Origin: an uncultured Cocleimonas sp.
GTDB lineage: Bacteria; Pseudomonadota; Gammaproteobacteria; Thiotrichales; Thiotrichaceae
Direction: 5' to 3'
Length of the DNA: 64,000 bases
NCBI RefSeq assembly: GCF_947495625.1
Contig: NZ_CANLZW010000010.1
Span: 62,001 to 126,000 of the forward strand
Positions 6,852-15,990 of the stretch are shown here, piece after piece. The notes beneath the pieces were generated by a model. That model ran no database searches and was not told the origin of the DNA. It worked only from the letters and a program-made list of their open reading frames with translations. How positions within the stretch are numbered: the stretch's first letter is position 1; the number at the start of each line of letters is the position of its first letter. The translations under genes and the position numbers were made by a program.

Positions 6852-8768
6852 TTATTTTGTATCATCTGATCTTAGCTTTCTGCGTGCGAATAATCCGCGA
6901 ATTCCAAGTGTACCTAATAACATCATTAAGAAAGTGTTGAAGCTACCGCCACCACTGCTAGTTTCAGTTTCTGCTGGTAACTCAGCAACTTCAAGAGTTA
7001 ACTCAGATTCCAGAGTTTCTGGAGTAGTCTGCGCACCGTATTTATTATCTACATATATAGCTTTTAAATTGGTGTGCTTATTGAGGTTTAGTTTTCCATC
7101 ATTATCTAACATATCATCATTAGAAGCATGAGCTTGAAGTGTTCCAATAAATCTAGACGTATTTACATCAGATTCTGTTAACACGAGCATTTCAGTCTCA
7201 CCATGATCACTGGTTACCATAACTTCAACAGTTTCTCTAACAGTTGCATCCACATTAAGATCTTTATCCGCAACACCAACATTTATTACTGCAGTTGATT
7301 CTAAAGTTTGAACTGTAGGGGCAATTCTTGCTGCTGGTACTGGAAGGTCACTTTCAATCGCTTCTTCAGCTGCAGCATCTTCTGCTTCAGTTGTATCTTC
7401 TGCTTCAGGTACTAGCTGCATATCAACGACTACGATCCCCTCACTTTCGTCATATCCAGGAGCTGGTGCTGGATCAGATACGTAAGCTGGAGCTGTTTGA
7501 TCCGCATCAACACTTGGTGTGATTCGAATTGTGAATTTGTCGCCTATGACAGTGTTATCACCAACATTTACGATGTAGTTCAAGCCTAGATTAAGTACAT
7601 CTTCAACTTCACCTTCTCCATACCATTCACCTGTCCATACTAAGAGGTCTTCTTCCGTAGCAATAGCCCATCCGTCTGAATTGCCTTTATGCCATGCATT
7701 TGTTCCTGTGCCCTCTGGGTCTCCCCAAAAAGCTCGTAATGCAGCATCTGTTTCAGGATTCATATCATCATCATGAAATACTCCAGTAGGTGCCCATTCT
7801 GCTGTTAACCAATTGCCAAATAGTGCTTGATAATTCCCGCCTTGCATTGGCCCTGTATATGAAATGGTATTGCCAGAAACAGATGGTGTATAAAAGACTC
7901 TGGTATTATCGAAGAAACCGTCGTCTGCAAAGTGATGATCGACAGGCCCCCATAGGCCATGAGAGAAGTTAGCCATTTGTTCTACATCCCAGATGTCTCC
8001 ATTTGGCTCACCTTCACTACCTGGGTTTTCACCAATACCTTCAGAAAGAGTCAATGCAGGATTTGGGAGCCCATTAGCATCCAGTACTTCAATTTGATAA
8101 CCGTTTAAACGCTTGCCAGTGTAGTTGTTGATTTTTTGTAAAACCTGATATCTGGTGGTTGATGTATCTCCAGCAACAAGATTGAAAGAAATATCAACCG
8201 GTAAACCTAAGCCTGAAGCAACACCTGCAACAGTAGTAGGTTGTAAGTTAATTTTGAATCGTTTATGTGACTGGAAGTGACTTGAACATAATACTGGCTT
8301 GTTACCCGCACCTAAATAGCCTGTTTCAAGGTATGAAGATGTCATTATGCAGTTTTCAGGCTTCCCGTTTTTAGTTTCGTTATCACCATTGATAACTTTG
8401 ATTCCTGCTGGCTCACCTACTGGGTAGTCCTTACCATGTAGTAACCCTCGTACTTCTCCACCCGTTGTTAAAACAGACTCAAAAGACTCTCCCAAAGTCA
8501 TAGGGGAGTATGTGCCTGTAGTCATATCGAAAACACCTCCGCTCGGACTAAGGTCAAGAGTATTAACCATATTGACAACAACATTGTCAAAATTCCAACC
8601 GCCAAATCCAAATTGCTTATTTGCTTCTGATACTGCTGTTTTTAATGCTTCGCCCTCTGGAGCGTCTGTGACAATTTGTCCAGCTTGTAGATTCGTAGCA
8701 ATAAGCATTGTAACAGCTGTAGTTATTGCTAAAGCGATGGGGGTTTTTCTAAATGTTTGTAATGACAT
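6852..8768 (-). CDS. Surface/secreted protein with GlyGly-CTERM-like tail
   Basis: A 638-residue exported protein resembling 'choice-of-anchor' proteins. An N-terminal signal peptide (hydrophobic IALAITTAVTMLIA, cleavage near LQA-GQ) is followed by a large aromatic, acidic ectodomain with few cysteines. An Ala/Glu-rich linker follows at about residues 450-480. The C-terminus is SSGGGSF, a hydrophobic helix, then FARRKLR: the glycine-rich, transmembrane and basic arrangement cut by rhombosortase and re-anchored at the surface. No enzymatic motif is recognised. It lies 3' of the pentahaem cytochrome gene on the same strand. Its upstream region has both an FNR-like box and a copy of the palindrome found between the two cytochrome genes, suggesting co-regulation. 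Confidence 0.7.
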   Translation of the reverse strand: MSLQTFRKTPIALAITTAVTMLIATNLQAGQIVTDAPEGEALKTAVSEANKQFGFGGWNFDNVVVNMVNTLDLSPSGGVFDMTTGTYSPMTLGESFESVLTTGGEVRGLLHGKDYPVGEPAGIKVINGDNETKNGKPENCIMTSSYLETGYLGAGNKPVLCSSHFQSHKRFKINLQPTTVAGVASGLGLPVDISFNLVAGDTSTTRYQVLQKINNYTGKRLNGYQIEVLDANGLPNPALTLSEGIGENPGSEGEPNGDIWDVEQMANFSHGLWGPVDHHFADDGFFDNTRVFYTPSVSGNTISYTGPMQGGNYQALFGNWLTAEWAPTGVFHDDDMNPETDAALRAFWGDPEGTGTNAWHKGNSDGWAIATEEDLLVWTGEWYGEGEVEDVLNLGLNYIVNVGDNTVIGDKFTIRITPSVDADQTAPAYVSDPAPAPGYDESEGIVVVDMQLVPEAEDTTEAEDAAAEEAIESDLPVPAARIAPTVQTLESTAVINVGVADKDLNVDATVRETVEVMVTSDHGETEMLVLTESDVNTSRFIGTLQAHASNDDMLDNDGKLNLNKHTNLKAIYVDNKYGAQTTPETLESELTLEVAELPAETETSSGGGSFNTFLMMLLGTLGIRGLFARRKLRSDDTK

Positions 8769-8953
8769 ATCAACTCTCCTTGATTGTAAATAGACTGAAA
8801 GATCCGACTCCTCGTGGAGTCATTTCAAAGTTTGCTATTTGCTACAGATTAAAATTTTAAGAGATGGGGGAACGTGTGATTTAGTGTTTTAAAATTCTTC
8901 GTCCTTACAAATAGCTCTTATGTTCAATATAAATTAAGGTGTGTTTTTTAAAG

Positions 8954-8967
8954 TTGATAATTGTTAA
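8954..8967. promoter_or_regulatory. TTGAYAATTGTTAA operator-like site
   Basis: TTGATAATTGTTAA is a near-palindrome closely matching sites at 11008-11021 and 11106-11119. It lies about 190 bases before the surface-protein start and is probably a CRP/FNR-superfamily operator. Confidence 0.45.
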
Positions 8968-9002
8968 TTTAGGTTTCGAAATATTATTTAAATGTCTGAT
9001 AA

Positions 9003-9016
9003 ATGATCTACATCAT
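9003..9016. promoter_or_regulatory. FNR-like box
   Basis: ATGATCTACATCAT keeps the TGAT-N4-ATCA core of the FNR box with symmetric outer bases. It lies upstream of the surface-protein gene. The rest of the 8769-9082 gap holds only AT-rich sequence. Confidence 0.4.
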
Positions 9017-9082
9017 GATTTTATGTTATAAATCAAACTTTCTTTACAAGTTGAATGGCAGGCTATAGCCTAATAAGATTGC

Positions 9083-10879
9083 CTAGAGACTCGCTTCCGT
9101 TGATGATACTTTTTCATACCTAAAACGCGCCTTATCGTACATAAGTTTAAAGTCATTGACCAAACTATGTGCCGATTTGTCTCTAAATAAATCAGTGGCA
9201 AAGCGGTAGGAAATTGATTGATAGTTTAATGTCACATTTACCGTGTATGAATCTGGTGGAATGTTTGCTAGTTGATAAGTGACCGTATCCTCGGCAGCAG
9301 TGAAATTCTCATCTGCAATAGCATCACCATAAACTCCGATTTCAACAGGAATATTGTTCTTATCCATACCTTCAGGCAGTAGACGGTTGTCCTTGATATA
9401 ACCCGCGCTATTCAATAATGTGTAATTAACCGTATTGTCAGTATTCACCATAATGCTTTCATAAACCTGAACTTGATCTGCGGTTGAAATGATATCGTGG
9501 TGCTTTTCATAATTTAATTTTGTTGAATTGTCTATATCAGAATCAACCCCAGCTATTTGGCCTAATTCGTTGATTGCCCCCGATTCATAAACCAGAGTTC
9601 CATTTGAGTTCAATACCTGAATATGTAACCACGCTCTACGTGAAGGAAATCCGCTAGGAAATTTATGTCCGGTTTTGTTTTTGAGTCGGACGTTAAAAGA
9701 CAACTGCTGGTTTTCATGTTGTAAGTTTTCTATTGCTATTTCAGTTGAGCTTTTTAGCATTTCTTTAGTTAAATCAATAGTGTTACTAAAATCATTAACA
9801 GATAGTCCTAATACTGTGGCGTTATTTTGTAAGATATCTAACATCACGGTATTGGCACCGACGAACTGATGTTTAGAAAAATGGTCTCGTGCTTCAACAA
9901 AACCAGGTCTGCTGGCAATTTTTGCTTTACCAGATACTAGTGGCATATGACAACTCTGGCAGCTTTCTTCTGATCCTGATTTTGCAAAATCACTGTTTTG
10001 CCACTCACTGTAAATCATTTGTTCTGGAAACTCATTTGTAGTGAGATTTCCTGATGTATCGACGATAGGTGTCTTCACATCATGACAACTACCACAAAGG
10101 GCAGAATCGGAGACATGACTACTTTCAACCGGAGTGAACCCCGTGTTATTAATCATAGGTCCTTGGATAGGGTTTGCTATTGGTCCATAAAGTTTTGGAT
10201 CAGCAGTATTATCTGCAATAACGAATTTGCCTGAGGTTGCAGCATCTGTTCCAAATTCTGCAGTGTTTTCTATCTGATGGCAAAGTGTACAGCTCACACC
10301 TTCTGCGGCTTGATTAAAGTGTGGGTTATCAGGGGATAAAAAGCCATTATCAAACATGGTGGTAGCTTCATTTTTGAAGGTCGCTTCAACATGCGCCATG
10401 GGCATATGGCAACGTGCACATTTACTTTCAATCTCGTCGCTAAGTTCAGGATTACGAACTACTTCGCTAGCAACCTTTGCTTTCCAGAAAGGATCACGAG
10501 CACTATTCGCCATCATGGTTGTTTTCCATGCGTTGACTATTGATATGTCCTCGCCTGTTTGATCAGTCAACCCATCGTGGCATTGCGTACAGTTATCAGA
10601 ACCGCTGAAATGATCTGATTTAAAATCATGCTGTGATGTTTCTGAAACAGTTATCGTTGAGTTGTCTGTTTCTTCTTCAATTTCAACTTCCTCCGGCAAA
10701 GCTGGTGTCACAGGATTTGAGTCGACAGGTGTTTCGAGTACTGGATTACTAATATCTTGATCATTATTAATAGCAGTATCGTCAGTAGTAGTGATGTCAG
10801 AGCTACCAGAGCCGCCACAAGCAGAGAGAAAAATGGCCAACGAGAGTGATGAAAGTAAATAGTTTATTCTTATTACCAT
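9083..10879 (-). CDS. Pentahaem c-type cytochrome lipoprotein
   Basis: A 598-residue exported electron carrier. A lipobox (LSAC, Cys21) and a Ser/Asp/Thr/Glu-rich spacer to about residue 90 suggest a lipid anchor. Five CXXCH motifs follow: CTQCH 97, CARCH 154, CTLCH 197, CGSCH 262 and CQSCH 307. The spacing and KTGHKFPSGFPSRRAW resemble the cytochrome c-554 / multihaem family. The last 230 residues are haem-free and beta-rich. The redox partner is unknown. It is divergent from an octahaem lipoprotein with shared palindromes in the 430-bp gap, so the two may form one electron-transfer unit in the periplasm or at the outer membrane. Confidence 0.85.
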   Translation of the reverse strand: MVIRINYLLSSLSLAIFLSACGGSGSSDITTTDDTAINNDQDISNPVLETPVDSNPVTPALPEEVEIEEETDNSTITVSETSQHDFKSDHFSGSDNCTQCHDGLTDQTGEDISIVNAWKTTMMANSARDPFWKAKVASEVVRNPELSDEIESKCARCHMPMAHVEATFKNEATTMFDNGFLSPDNPHFNQAAEGVSCTLCHQIENTAEFGTDAATSGKFVIADNTADPKLYGPIANPIQGPMINNTGFTPVESSHVSDSALCGSCHDVKTPIVDTSGNLTTNEFPEQMIYSEWQNSDFAKSGSEESCQSCHMPLVSGKAKIASRPGFVEARDHFSKHQFVGANTVMLDILQNNATVLGLSVNDFSNTIDLTKEMLKSSTEIAIENLQHENQQLSFNVRLKNKTGHKFPSGFPSRRAWLHIQVLNSNGTLVYESGAINELGQIAGVDSDIDNSTKLNYEKHHDIISTADQVQVYESIMVNTDNTVNYTLLNSAGYIKDNRLLPEGMDKNNIPVEIGVYGDAIADENFTAAEDTVTYQLANIPPDSYTVNVTLNYQSISYRFATDLFRDKSAHSLVNDFKLMYDKARFRYEKVSSTEASL

Positions 10880-11007
10880 GATAATTACTCTTCTGCGTTT
10901 CTATAAATATATTTAAAAATGACTTTTGGTTTTCCATTAAAAAAAGTAAATCTAAAAAAACCACCCCATATTGAGGATAATTATATGCTTATGAGTTCTG
11001 CTTGAAA

Positions 11008-11021
11008 TTGACAATTGTTTA
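11008..11021. promoter_or_regulatory. TTGACAATTGTTTA operator-like site
   Basis: A near-palindrome in the divergent cytochrome promoter region, about 130 bases before the pentahaem gene start. It is almost the reverse complement of the site at 11106-11119. Confidence 0.45.
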
Positions 11022-11105
11022 TTTTTAAAATATTTAATTTTTAAAATCTAGTCAGCATTTTTTCGAATCTTTTATATTTTTATTACATAAATTTTTTCGC
11101 AAAAA

Positions 11106-11119
11106 TTAACAATTGTCGT
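11106..11119. promoter_or_regulatory. TTAACAATTGTCGT operator-like site
   Basis: The second palindromic site in the 10880-11312 divergent region. With the other two it suggests the symmetric consensus TTRACAATTGTYAA, the half-site layout of CRP/FNR-family operators. The rest of the gap is AT-rich with no further feature seen. Confidence 0.45.
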
Positions 11120-11312
11120 TGTTGCAACTTTTTCTTCGTTATTTACTAACTTTGAATAGAGTGATGTGATGTGGAAAAAATATAAAAATAAGATGTCTGC
11201 AAAAGGAAAATTACATTCACTCAATTAACGGTGTTAGGTAATAGCTACTGCAAATAGCTTTGGCAAATGATTTTGTCAATTACTTATAGGTAGTTTCACA
11301 GGAGTGTTAGAT

Positions 11313-13970
11313 ATGTTGCAAATATTAGTAAGTACAAAAAATAATAGATACATCAATAAAAGTAGTCTGGCTTTAATGGTCACAATGTTACTGCTATCTG
11401 TTATTTCAGTAGGTTGTAATAGCAAAAAAGAAGATTCGGCAGATTCATCAATCACAGACCCACATGATTTTACTTACGATCCGCAACTTAAACAATATAT
11501 TGTCAAAGACACGATCATTCCTGAGTCTGAAGTAAAGAGAAATGTCAGTCAGGTACTTTGCCAACAATGTCATACAGAAGCTATTGCGGACTTTAAAGAT
11601 ACGGTTCACTACAAGTTAGCGGCACGTAGTGATACTGTAATGTTTCCTGGTGGTGGTGCTCATGGGATGTTGGATAGAGCATGTGGACTTCCAGGAACTT
11701 CTGGTTTAGTAAATTTTACTAGCAATGAAAATCTGGGCGAATGTGCCAAGTGTCATGCAGGTCGATATCTACCTGTTATGGAAGGCATGTTTGAGGGTAT
11801 GTTGTCAGCAATGGGACTTCCCGAACCGAAAAAGCAAGCCAGTGATATTATGGAATCTGGTATTGATTGTCTGGTTTGTCATGCTGATGTTTATAAGTCA
11901 GTTCCCGAAGGTGATAATTTGGTCGTCAGTGCTCATGCTCCTGCAGATGGTGCTTCTCCTACGCCATTAGGTTATGCCAAAGCCGCTCACGATAATAGTG
12001 ACTTTGATCAGGATGGTTCTCCTGATTTACAAATAGATACAGATGGCGACACTATTCCTGATATGCCTTTGATGATGGATACTGATAACGACGGTAATCC
12101 AGATACTCCTTGGCCAACCGTGGCTCAAGATAGAAGCGTAGCTGCAGTAAAATCTGCAGGGGCTACCAAGCAATCAACTTGTTTACGTTGTCACGAACAT
12201 GCACGAACTGGCTACAAAAGAGCGACGTTGTTTGAAGAAGGTTACGATGTTCACGCAACCGTTAAAACAGGTCCTTTTGAAAACGCTGAAAACCAATGCA
12301 CAGTTTGTCATACTGTTGAAAAACATAAGTTTGTGCGAGGTCATAGTGTTGGTGGAGATTTGGCTGCCGCGGATTATCCTGCCCCACCTCCAGGCACACC
12401 AGCAGACCCTGATGATCCAACCAATATTATGTGTACTACGTGTCATAGAATCGAGACTTTGGTTGATTCAGCTACTCCAGAAGAACCGGTAACTGGAAAG
12501 AAAGCTTCTATTCACAGCTCAAAACATCTGGATTCTATGGCATGTGAGACTTGTCATATTCCAGTCAGTGGTGGAATCACTTATTCCGTCTATGGCGAAG
12601 GTTCACATTTATCATTTGGCCGTAACTCCGAAGGTAAAGATTCATTATTAATCTCTGCAGATCATATGAATGCAGGTGATCATGATGACATCGCCGGGGA
12701 CTTTGCAGCCTATCAAGCACCTCCTGTCTTAGTGTGGTTCAATGGTGGAACATCATTTTTAGCGCAGACTTTAGCGGTACGTGGTTCGCCAGCAGCGAAA
12801 ATTACACCATTCAAGCCAATGGCAAATGGTATGGTGTTTGATGCTCGATTCTTTAAGGGTGAAATGATTAAAAATGAAGCTAATGCTGATTATAATGCCT
12901 ACTCAATGTATCGCTTTTATGCCAATAAGCCAGATACCGGAGCTGGAAATGCAGAAGCTTTTGCGGCAATGGATATGCTGGATCTAACACCTACAGAGGT
13001 TCGTCAGGTAACACTTAATGACTTTTTCTCAACAGATCCAAACAGACAAGCAATGGCGATGATGCAAATCTTCCCAAATATGATCCATTTTGATAAAGCG
13101 ACCTTTGGATATGAGCACTATATGATTAGTTCTGATCCTAAGTTTGCCGTATGGGATCAAAATAAGGATGGCATTCTTGATAGTGATGCCCCCTTTAATT
13201 TTAGTCGTTTTGAGGCATCTAACGCAGGTTTAAATAGTTTTAAAGGTATGAATGCAGCAATGGGAATGCCGGCTGATTATGATTGGTACCCACCATTTGC
13301 GACAACTGATGACTTAGTAACCATGAAGTTGCCAGATGGAAGTTTGATGAAAATGTTTTTACAGATGCAAGCATCAAGCCTACCTGAAGAACAAGTACCT
13401 GCTTTCCTTGCTGCTGTTGAAAACTATCCTGCATTCTCAAATGGTGTAACTTTGGGAGGGCATGGAGTAAGACCAAAAGAACAAGCTATCGGATATGGTG
13501 CAGAGGGATGTAGCTCTTGTCATGCTGCTGATGGCATGTTGAATAATCCTGTACCCGTTACAGAAAAAGTAGCAGTGGATATGGGACCTATGGGAATGCT
13601 TGAGTTTCCCCAATATAGATGGCACTTTTACAATATTCACGCACTCGCTAAGTTAGGTCTAACTGTTGAGGATGACGATATTGTTGCCGGACTTTCATCT
13701 GTGGATGTTGAAGAGAATGCTAACTATATGAAAGTCAGTGATACCAGCATGACCCTGAACTGGTTTGCGCCTCAATCTCCGGGTGGATATCAATCTGCTG
13801 AAACTGTTCTCGAAGATCTACAAATGAAAGTTGAGGACTTAACTAAGAATGGTGGTTCATGGATGCCGGTACTAGAGCCAATCACTAAAGCCGTTCCAAA
13901 CTATCAGGTCTTGGGTTACACCAAAGATGAAGTAATCTGGATGGGAACAGGTTCTCACAATAACCAGTAA
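11313..13970 (+). CDS. Octahaem c-type cytochrome lipoprotein
   Basis: A large exported cytochrome of 885 residues. I chose the ATG at 11313 because CAGGAG lies eight bases upstream; a GTG at 11304 overlaps that site. A hydrophobic stretch ends in a lipobox-like VISVGC (Cys35). Eight CXXCH motifs are visible: CQQCH 83, CAKCH 144, CLVCH 186, CLRCH 290, CTVCH 329, CTTCH 374, CETCH 411 and a lone CSSCH at 733. A calcium-binding, thrombospondin-type-3-like insert (DQDGSPD, DTDGDTIPD, DTDNDGNPD) lies at about 231-265 between haems 3 and 4. The layout is unlike the shorter octahaem hydroxylamine, nitrite or tetrathionate enzymes. The substrate is unknown. It has its own terminator. Confidence 0.82.
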   Translation: MLQILVSTKNNRYINKSSLALMVTMLLLSVISVGCNSKKEDSADSSITDPHDFTYDPQLKQYIVKDTIIPESEVKRNVSQVLCQQCHTEAIADFKDTVHYKLAARSDTVMFPGGGAHGMLDRACGLPGTSGLVNFTSNENLGECAKCHAGRYLPVMEGMFEGMLSAMGLPEPKKQASDIMESGIDCLVCHADVYKSVPEGDNLVVSAHAPADGASPTPLGYAKAAHDNSDFDQDGSPDLQIDTDGDTIPDMPLMMDTDNDGNPDTPWPTVAQDRSVAAVKSAGATKQSTCLRCHEHARTGYKRATLFEEGYDVHATVKTGPFENAENQCTVCHTVEKHKFVRGHSVGGDLAAADYPAPPPGTPADPDDPTNIMCTTCHRIETLVDSATPEEPVTGKKASIHSSKHLDSMACETCHIPVSGGITYSVYGEGSHLSFGRNSEGKDSLLISADHMNAGDHDDIAGDFAAYQAPPVLVWFNGGTSFLAQTLAVRGSPAAKITPFKPMANGMVFDARFFKGEMIKNEANADYNAYSMYRFYANKPDTGAGNAEAFAAMDMLDLTPTEVRQVTLNDFFSTDPNRQAMAMMQIFPNMIHFDKATFGYEHYMISSDPKFAVWDQNKDGILDSDAPFNFSRFEASNAGLNSFKGMNAAMGMPADYDWYPPFATTDDLVTMKLPDGSLMKMFLQMQASSLPEEQVPAFLAAVENYPAFSNGVTLGGHGVRPKEQAIGYGAEGCSSCHAADGMLNNPVPVTEKVAVDMGPMGMLEFPQYRWHFYNIHALAKLGLTVEDDDIVAGLSSVDVEENANYMKVSDTSMTLNWFAPQSPGGYQSAETVLEDLQMKVEDLTKNGGSWMPVLEPITKAVPNYQVLGYTKDEVIWMGTGSHNNQ

Positions 13971-13998
13971 CCCTCATGAAATAAGAGAGTAAAAGAAT

Positions 13999-14031
13999 TA
14001 AAAAAGCCCTTTTTAAAAAGGGCTTTTTTTA
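13999..14031 (+). terminator. Rho-independent terminator
   Basis: AAAAAAGCCC and GGGCTTTTTTT form a strong hairpin with A-rich and T-rich flanks just after the octahaem cytochrome gene. Confidence 0.9.
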
Positions 14032-14268
14032 TAACTATTTATTTTAAAAAAAATGAAACTGAGTTTTAAAATCTTCGATTTATTTTAAAGTTTCCTAACT
14101 TGGTTGAGCGAGACAAAATTGGAATACGATGACAGAGATTCTAAAGGTGAGGTCTTCATTTTTTTAATAAAATCTTATTAAAGCATGTGTGACTTTAAAA
14201 TAATTGAGACCACTACCCTGAATTAAGCCCCCTTTGTGGGTGATCTTTATTTCCTAACTTGAATTGTT

Positions 14269-14282
14269 CTGATTTCTATCAA
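14269..14282. promoter_or_regulatory. FNR-like box
   Basis: CTGATTTCTATCAA matches TTGAT-N4-ATCAA at nine of ten fixed bases. It lies about 80 bases upstream of the sigma-54-like promoter of the purine permease. Confidence 0.4.
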
Positions 14283-14350
14283 ATGTTCATAAGTATTATT
14301 ATTAACTTTTTAGATGGTAAAGGGATGTCTTCATAAGTTTTTAACGATAT

Positions 14351-14366
14351 TGGCACTAAATTTGCT
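14351..14366 (+). promoter_or_regulatory. Sigma-54 (-24/-12) promoter for the purine permease
   Basis: TGGCACTAAATTTGCT is an exact fit to the RpoN pattern TGGCAC-N5-TTGCW. The expected transcript start is about 14377, some 40 bases before the permease ATG. No clear NtrC-type site was found upstream, so the activator is unknown. The rest of 14032-14350 is AT-rich with no other clear feature. Confidence 0.75.
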
Positions 14367-14419
14367 TTGTTTATTACTGCAGTGACTTTTTCAATTGATC
14401 TAATTTCATGGAGAATATT

Positions 14420-15823
14420 ATGGCAGAGTATAAAAGCGAGCCGCAGACGGACCTGATTTACAAATTAGAAGACACCCCAGGCTTTACCGAATCAACCTTT
14501 GCTGCGATACAGCATGTGTTGGCGAGTTTTGTGGGAATTATTACACCGACTCTGGTTATCGGTGGTGTGCTAGGTTTAGGATCTCACATACCTTATTTGA
14601 TTAGTATGGCATTGATCGTTTCTGGTGCAGCGACGTTTATTCAAGCACGTCGAATGCTCGGAGTTGGTGCAGGTATGTTATGTGTGCAAGGAACAAGTTT
14701 TGCTTTTCTCAGTTCAATACTGGCTGCTGGATTTATCGCTAAAGCGAAAGGCGGAGGACCTGATGAAATTCTTTCACTGATTTTTACGGTTTGTTTCTTT
14801 GGTGCATTTATCGAAATATTTTTAAGCCAGATTATTGGAAAATTAAAGAATGTGGTTACTCCTCTGGTAACAGGCATAGTCATCACAGTAATTGGTTTGA
14901 GTTTGATTAAAGTGGGTATGACTGATTTAGCTGGAGGATTTAAAGCTAAAGATTTGGGTAGTATCGAAAATATGTCGCTTGGTTTTACGGTATTACTTGT
15001 TGTAATCCTTATGAATCAAATGAAAAATCAATGGTTACGAATTTCATCTATCGCGATAGGTCTTGTTGTTGGTTTTATTCTTGCCATGATAATGGGAAAA
15101 ATAGATTTTAGTAATTTAGCCGCTTTACCATTAGTGAGTCTCCCCGTGCCATTTAAGTACGGATTTTCATTTGATCTCTCTGCCTTTTTACCGATAGCGC
15201 TTATTTATATTATTACAACGATTGAAACAACGGGAGATATTACTGCAAACTGTGTAATTTCAGGACAGGAAATAGAAGGTCAAAAATATCGTGACCGTAT
15301 CAAGGGCGGTGTTCTTGGTGATGGTGTGAACTCTTTAATTGCTGCAACATTTAATACGTTTCCTAATACTACATTCAGTCAAAATAATGGTGTCATTCAG
15401 TTAACTGGTGTGGCCAGTCGTCATGTGGCTTATTTTATAGCTGTTATCTTAATTATTTTAGGCTTCTTCCCTGTAATTGGTGGTGTGTTACAAAATATGC
15501 CAAAGCCAGTGTTAGGTGGTGCGACATTAATTATGTTTGCAACAGTTGCAGCGGCAGGAGTAAAGATATTGAAGCAAGTCGAATTAAATCGACGTAATAT
15601 GCTAGTGATAGCGGTTTCATTTGGCATGGGTTTAGGTGTTTTAATGGTTCCCGAGGCAATAGCCCAGCTACCTAAAATGGCTCAAAATATTTTTGGTAGT
15701 GCAGTTACCATGGGTGGATTATCGGCTATTATTTTGAATTTGATTCTGCCTCAACCTGAGTCTAAGTCTCTATCTGTGCCTGAACTTGAGAAAGAAACTA
15801 AAGAACAATTAGCAACTAACTGA
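14420..15823 (+). CDS. NCS2 family purine (urate/xanthine) permease
   Basis: A membrane symporter of the nucleobase-ascorbate transporter family with about 14 hydrophobic segments. The helix-8 and helix-10 regions read TTIETTGDITANCVISG and GGVLGDGVNSLIAATFNTFPN. The NTFPNTTFSQNNGVIQLTGVASR segment is the form seen in xanthine/urate carriers (XanQ, UacT, PbuX) rather than uracil carriers. I chose the ATG at 14420 because GGAGA sits at 14410. A start at 14408 would add MENI. A sigma-54-like promoter precedes it and the urate pathway follows. Xanthine or urate import driven by proton symport is inferred from family and context. Confidence 0.88.
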   Translation: MAEYKSEPQTDLIYKLEDTPGFTESTFAAIQHVLASFVGIITPTLVIGGVLGLGSHIPYLISMALIVSGAATFIQARRMLGVGAGMLCVQGTSFAFLSSILAAGFIAKAKGGGPDEILSLIFTVCFFGAFIEIFLSQIIGKLKNVVTPLVTGIVITVIGLSLIKVGMTDLAGGFKAKDLGSIENMSLGFTVLLVVILMNQMKNQWLRISSIAIGLVVGFILAMIMGKIDFSNLAALPLVSLPVPFKYGFSFDLSAFLPIALIYIITTIETTGDITANCVISGQEIEGQKYRDRIKGGVLGDGVNSLIAATFNTFPNTTFSQNNGVIQLTGVASRHVAYFIAVILIILGFFPVIGGVLQNMPKPVLGGATLIMFATVAAAGVKILKQVELNRRNMLVIAVSFGMGLGVLMVPEAIAQLPKMAQNIFGSAVTMGGLSAIILNLILPQPESKSLSVPELEKETKEQLATN

Positions 15824-15900
15824 TAGGTCTAGCTCTATGAAAAATGTACTTTTAGTAATTTTCTTAGAATAGAGTTCTTTGTATAAAGTTCTGATTGAAA

Positions 15901-15944
15901 AAGCTTGGCGTTAGGCATATAAAATATGCATTTCGCCAGGCTTA
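15901..15944 (+). terminator. Hairpin between permease and deaminase genes
   Basis: AAGCTTGGCG pairs with CGCCAGGCTT, and GCATAT/ATATGC forms an inner stem. No long T-run follows, so it could be a weak terminator or a processing site that lowers downstream expression. Confidence 0.5.
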
Positions 15945-15990
15945 CTTAAACGTACTAGTTAATTAAAACGAGGCACTTTAGACTCAATTA

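Noticed and set aside
10955-10980. A-run and CCACCCCATATTGAGG resembling an inverted element
   Set aside because: Too few matches beyond simple runs, and the G6 equivalent is broken.
14223-14244. Possible decayed copy of the element (AAGCCCCCTTTGTGGGTGAT)
   Set aside because: The similarity is limited to the C and G runs. It could equally be part of an activator site for the permease promoter.
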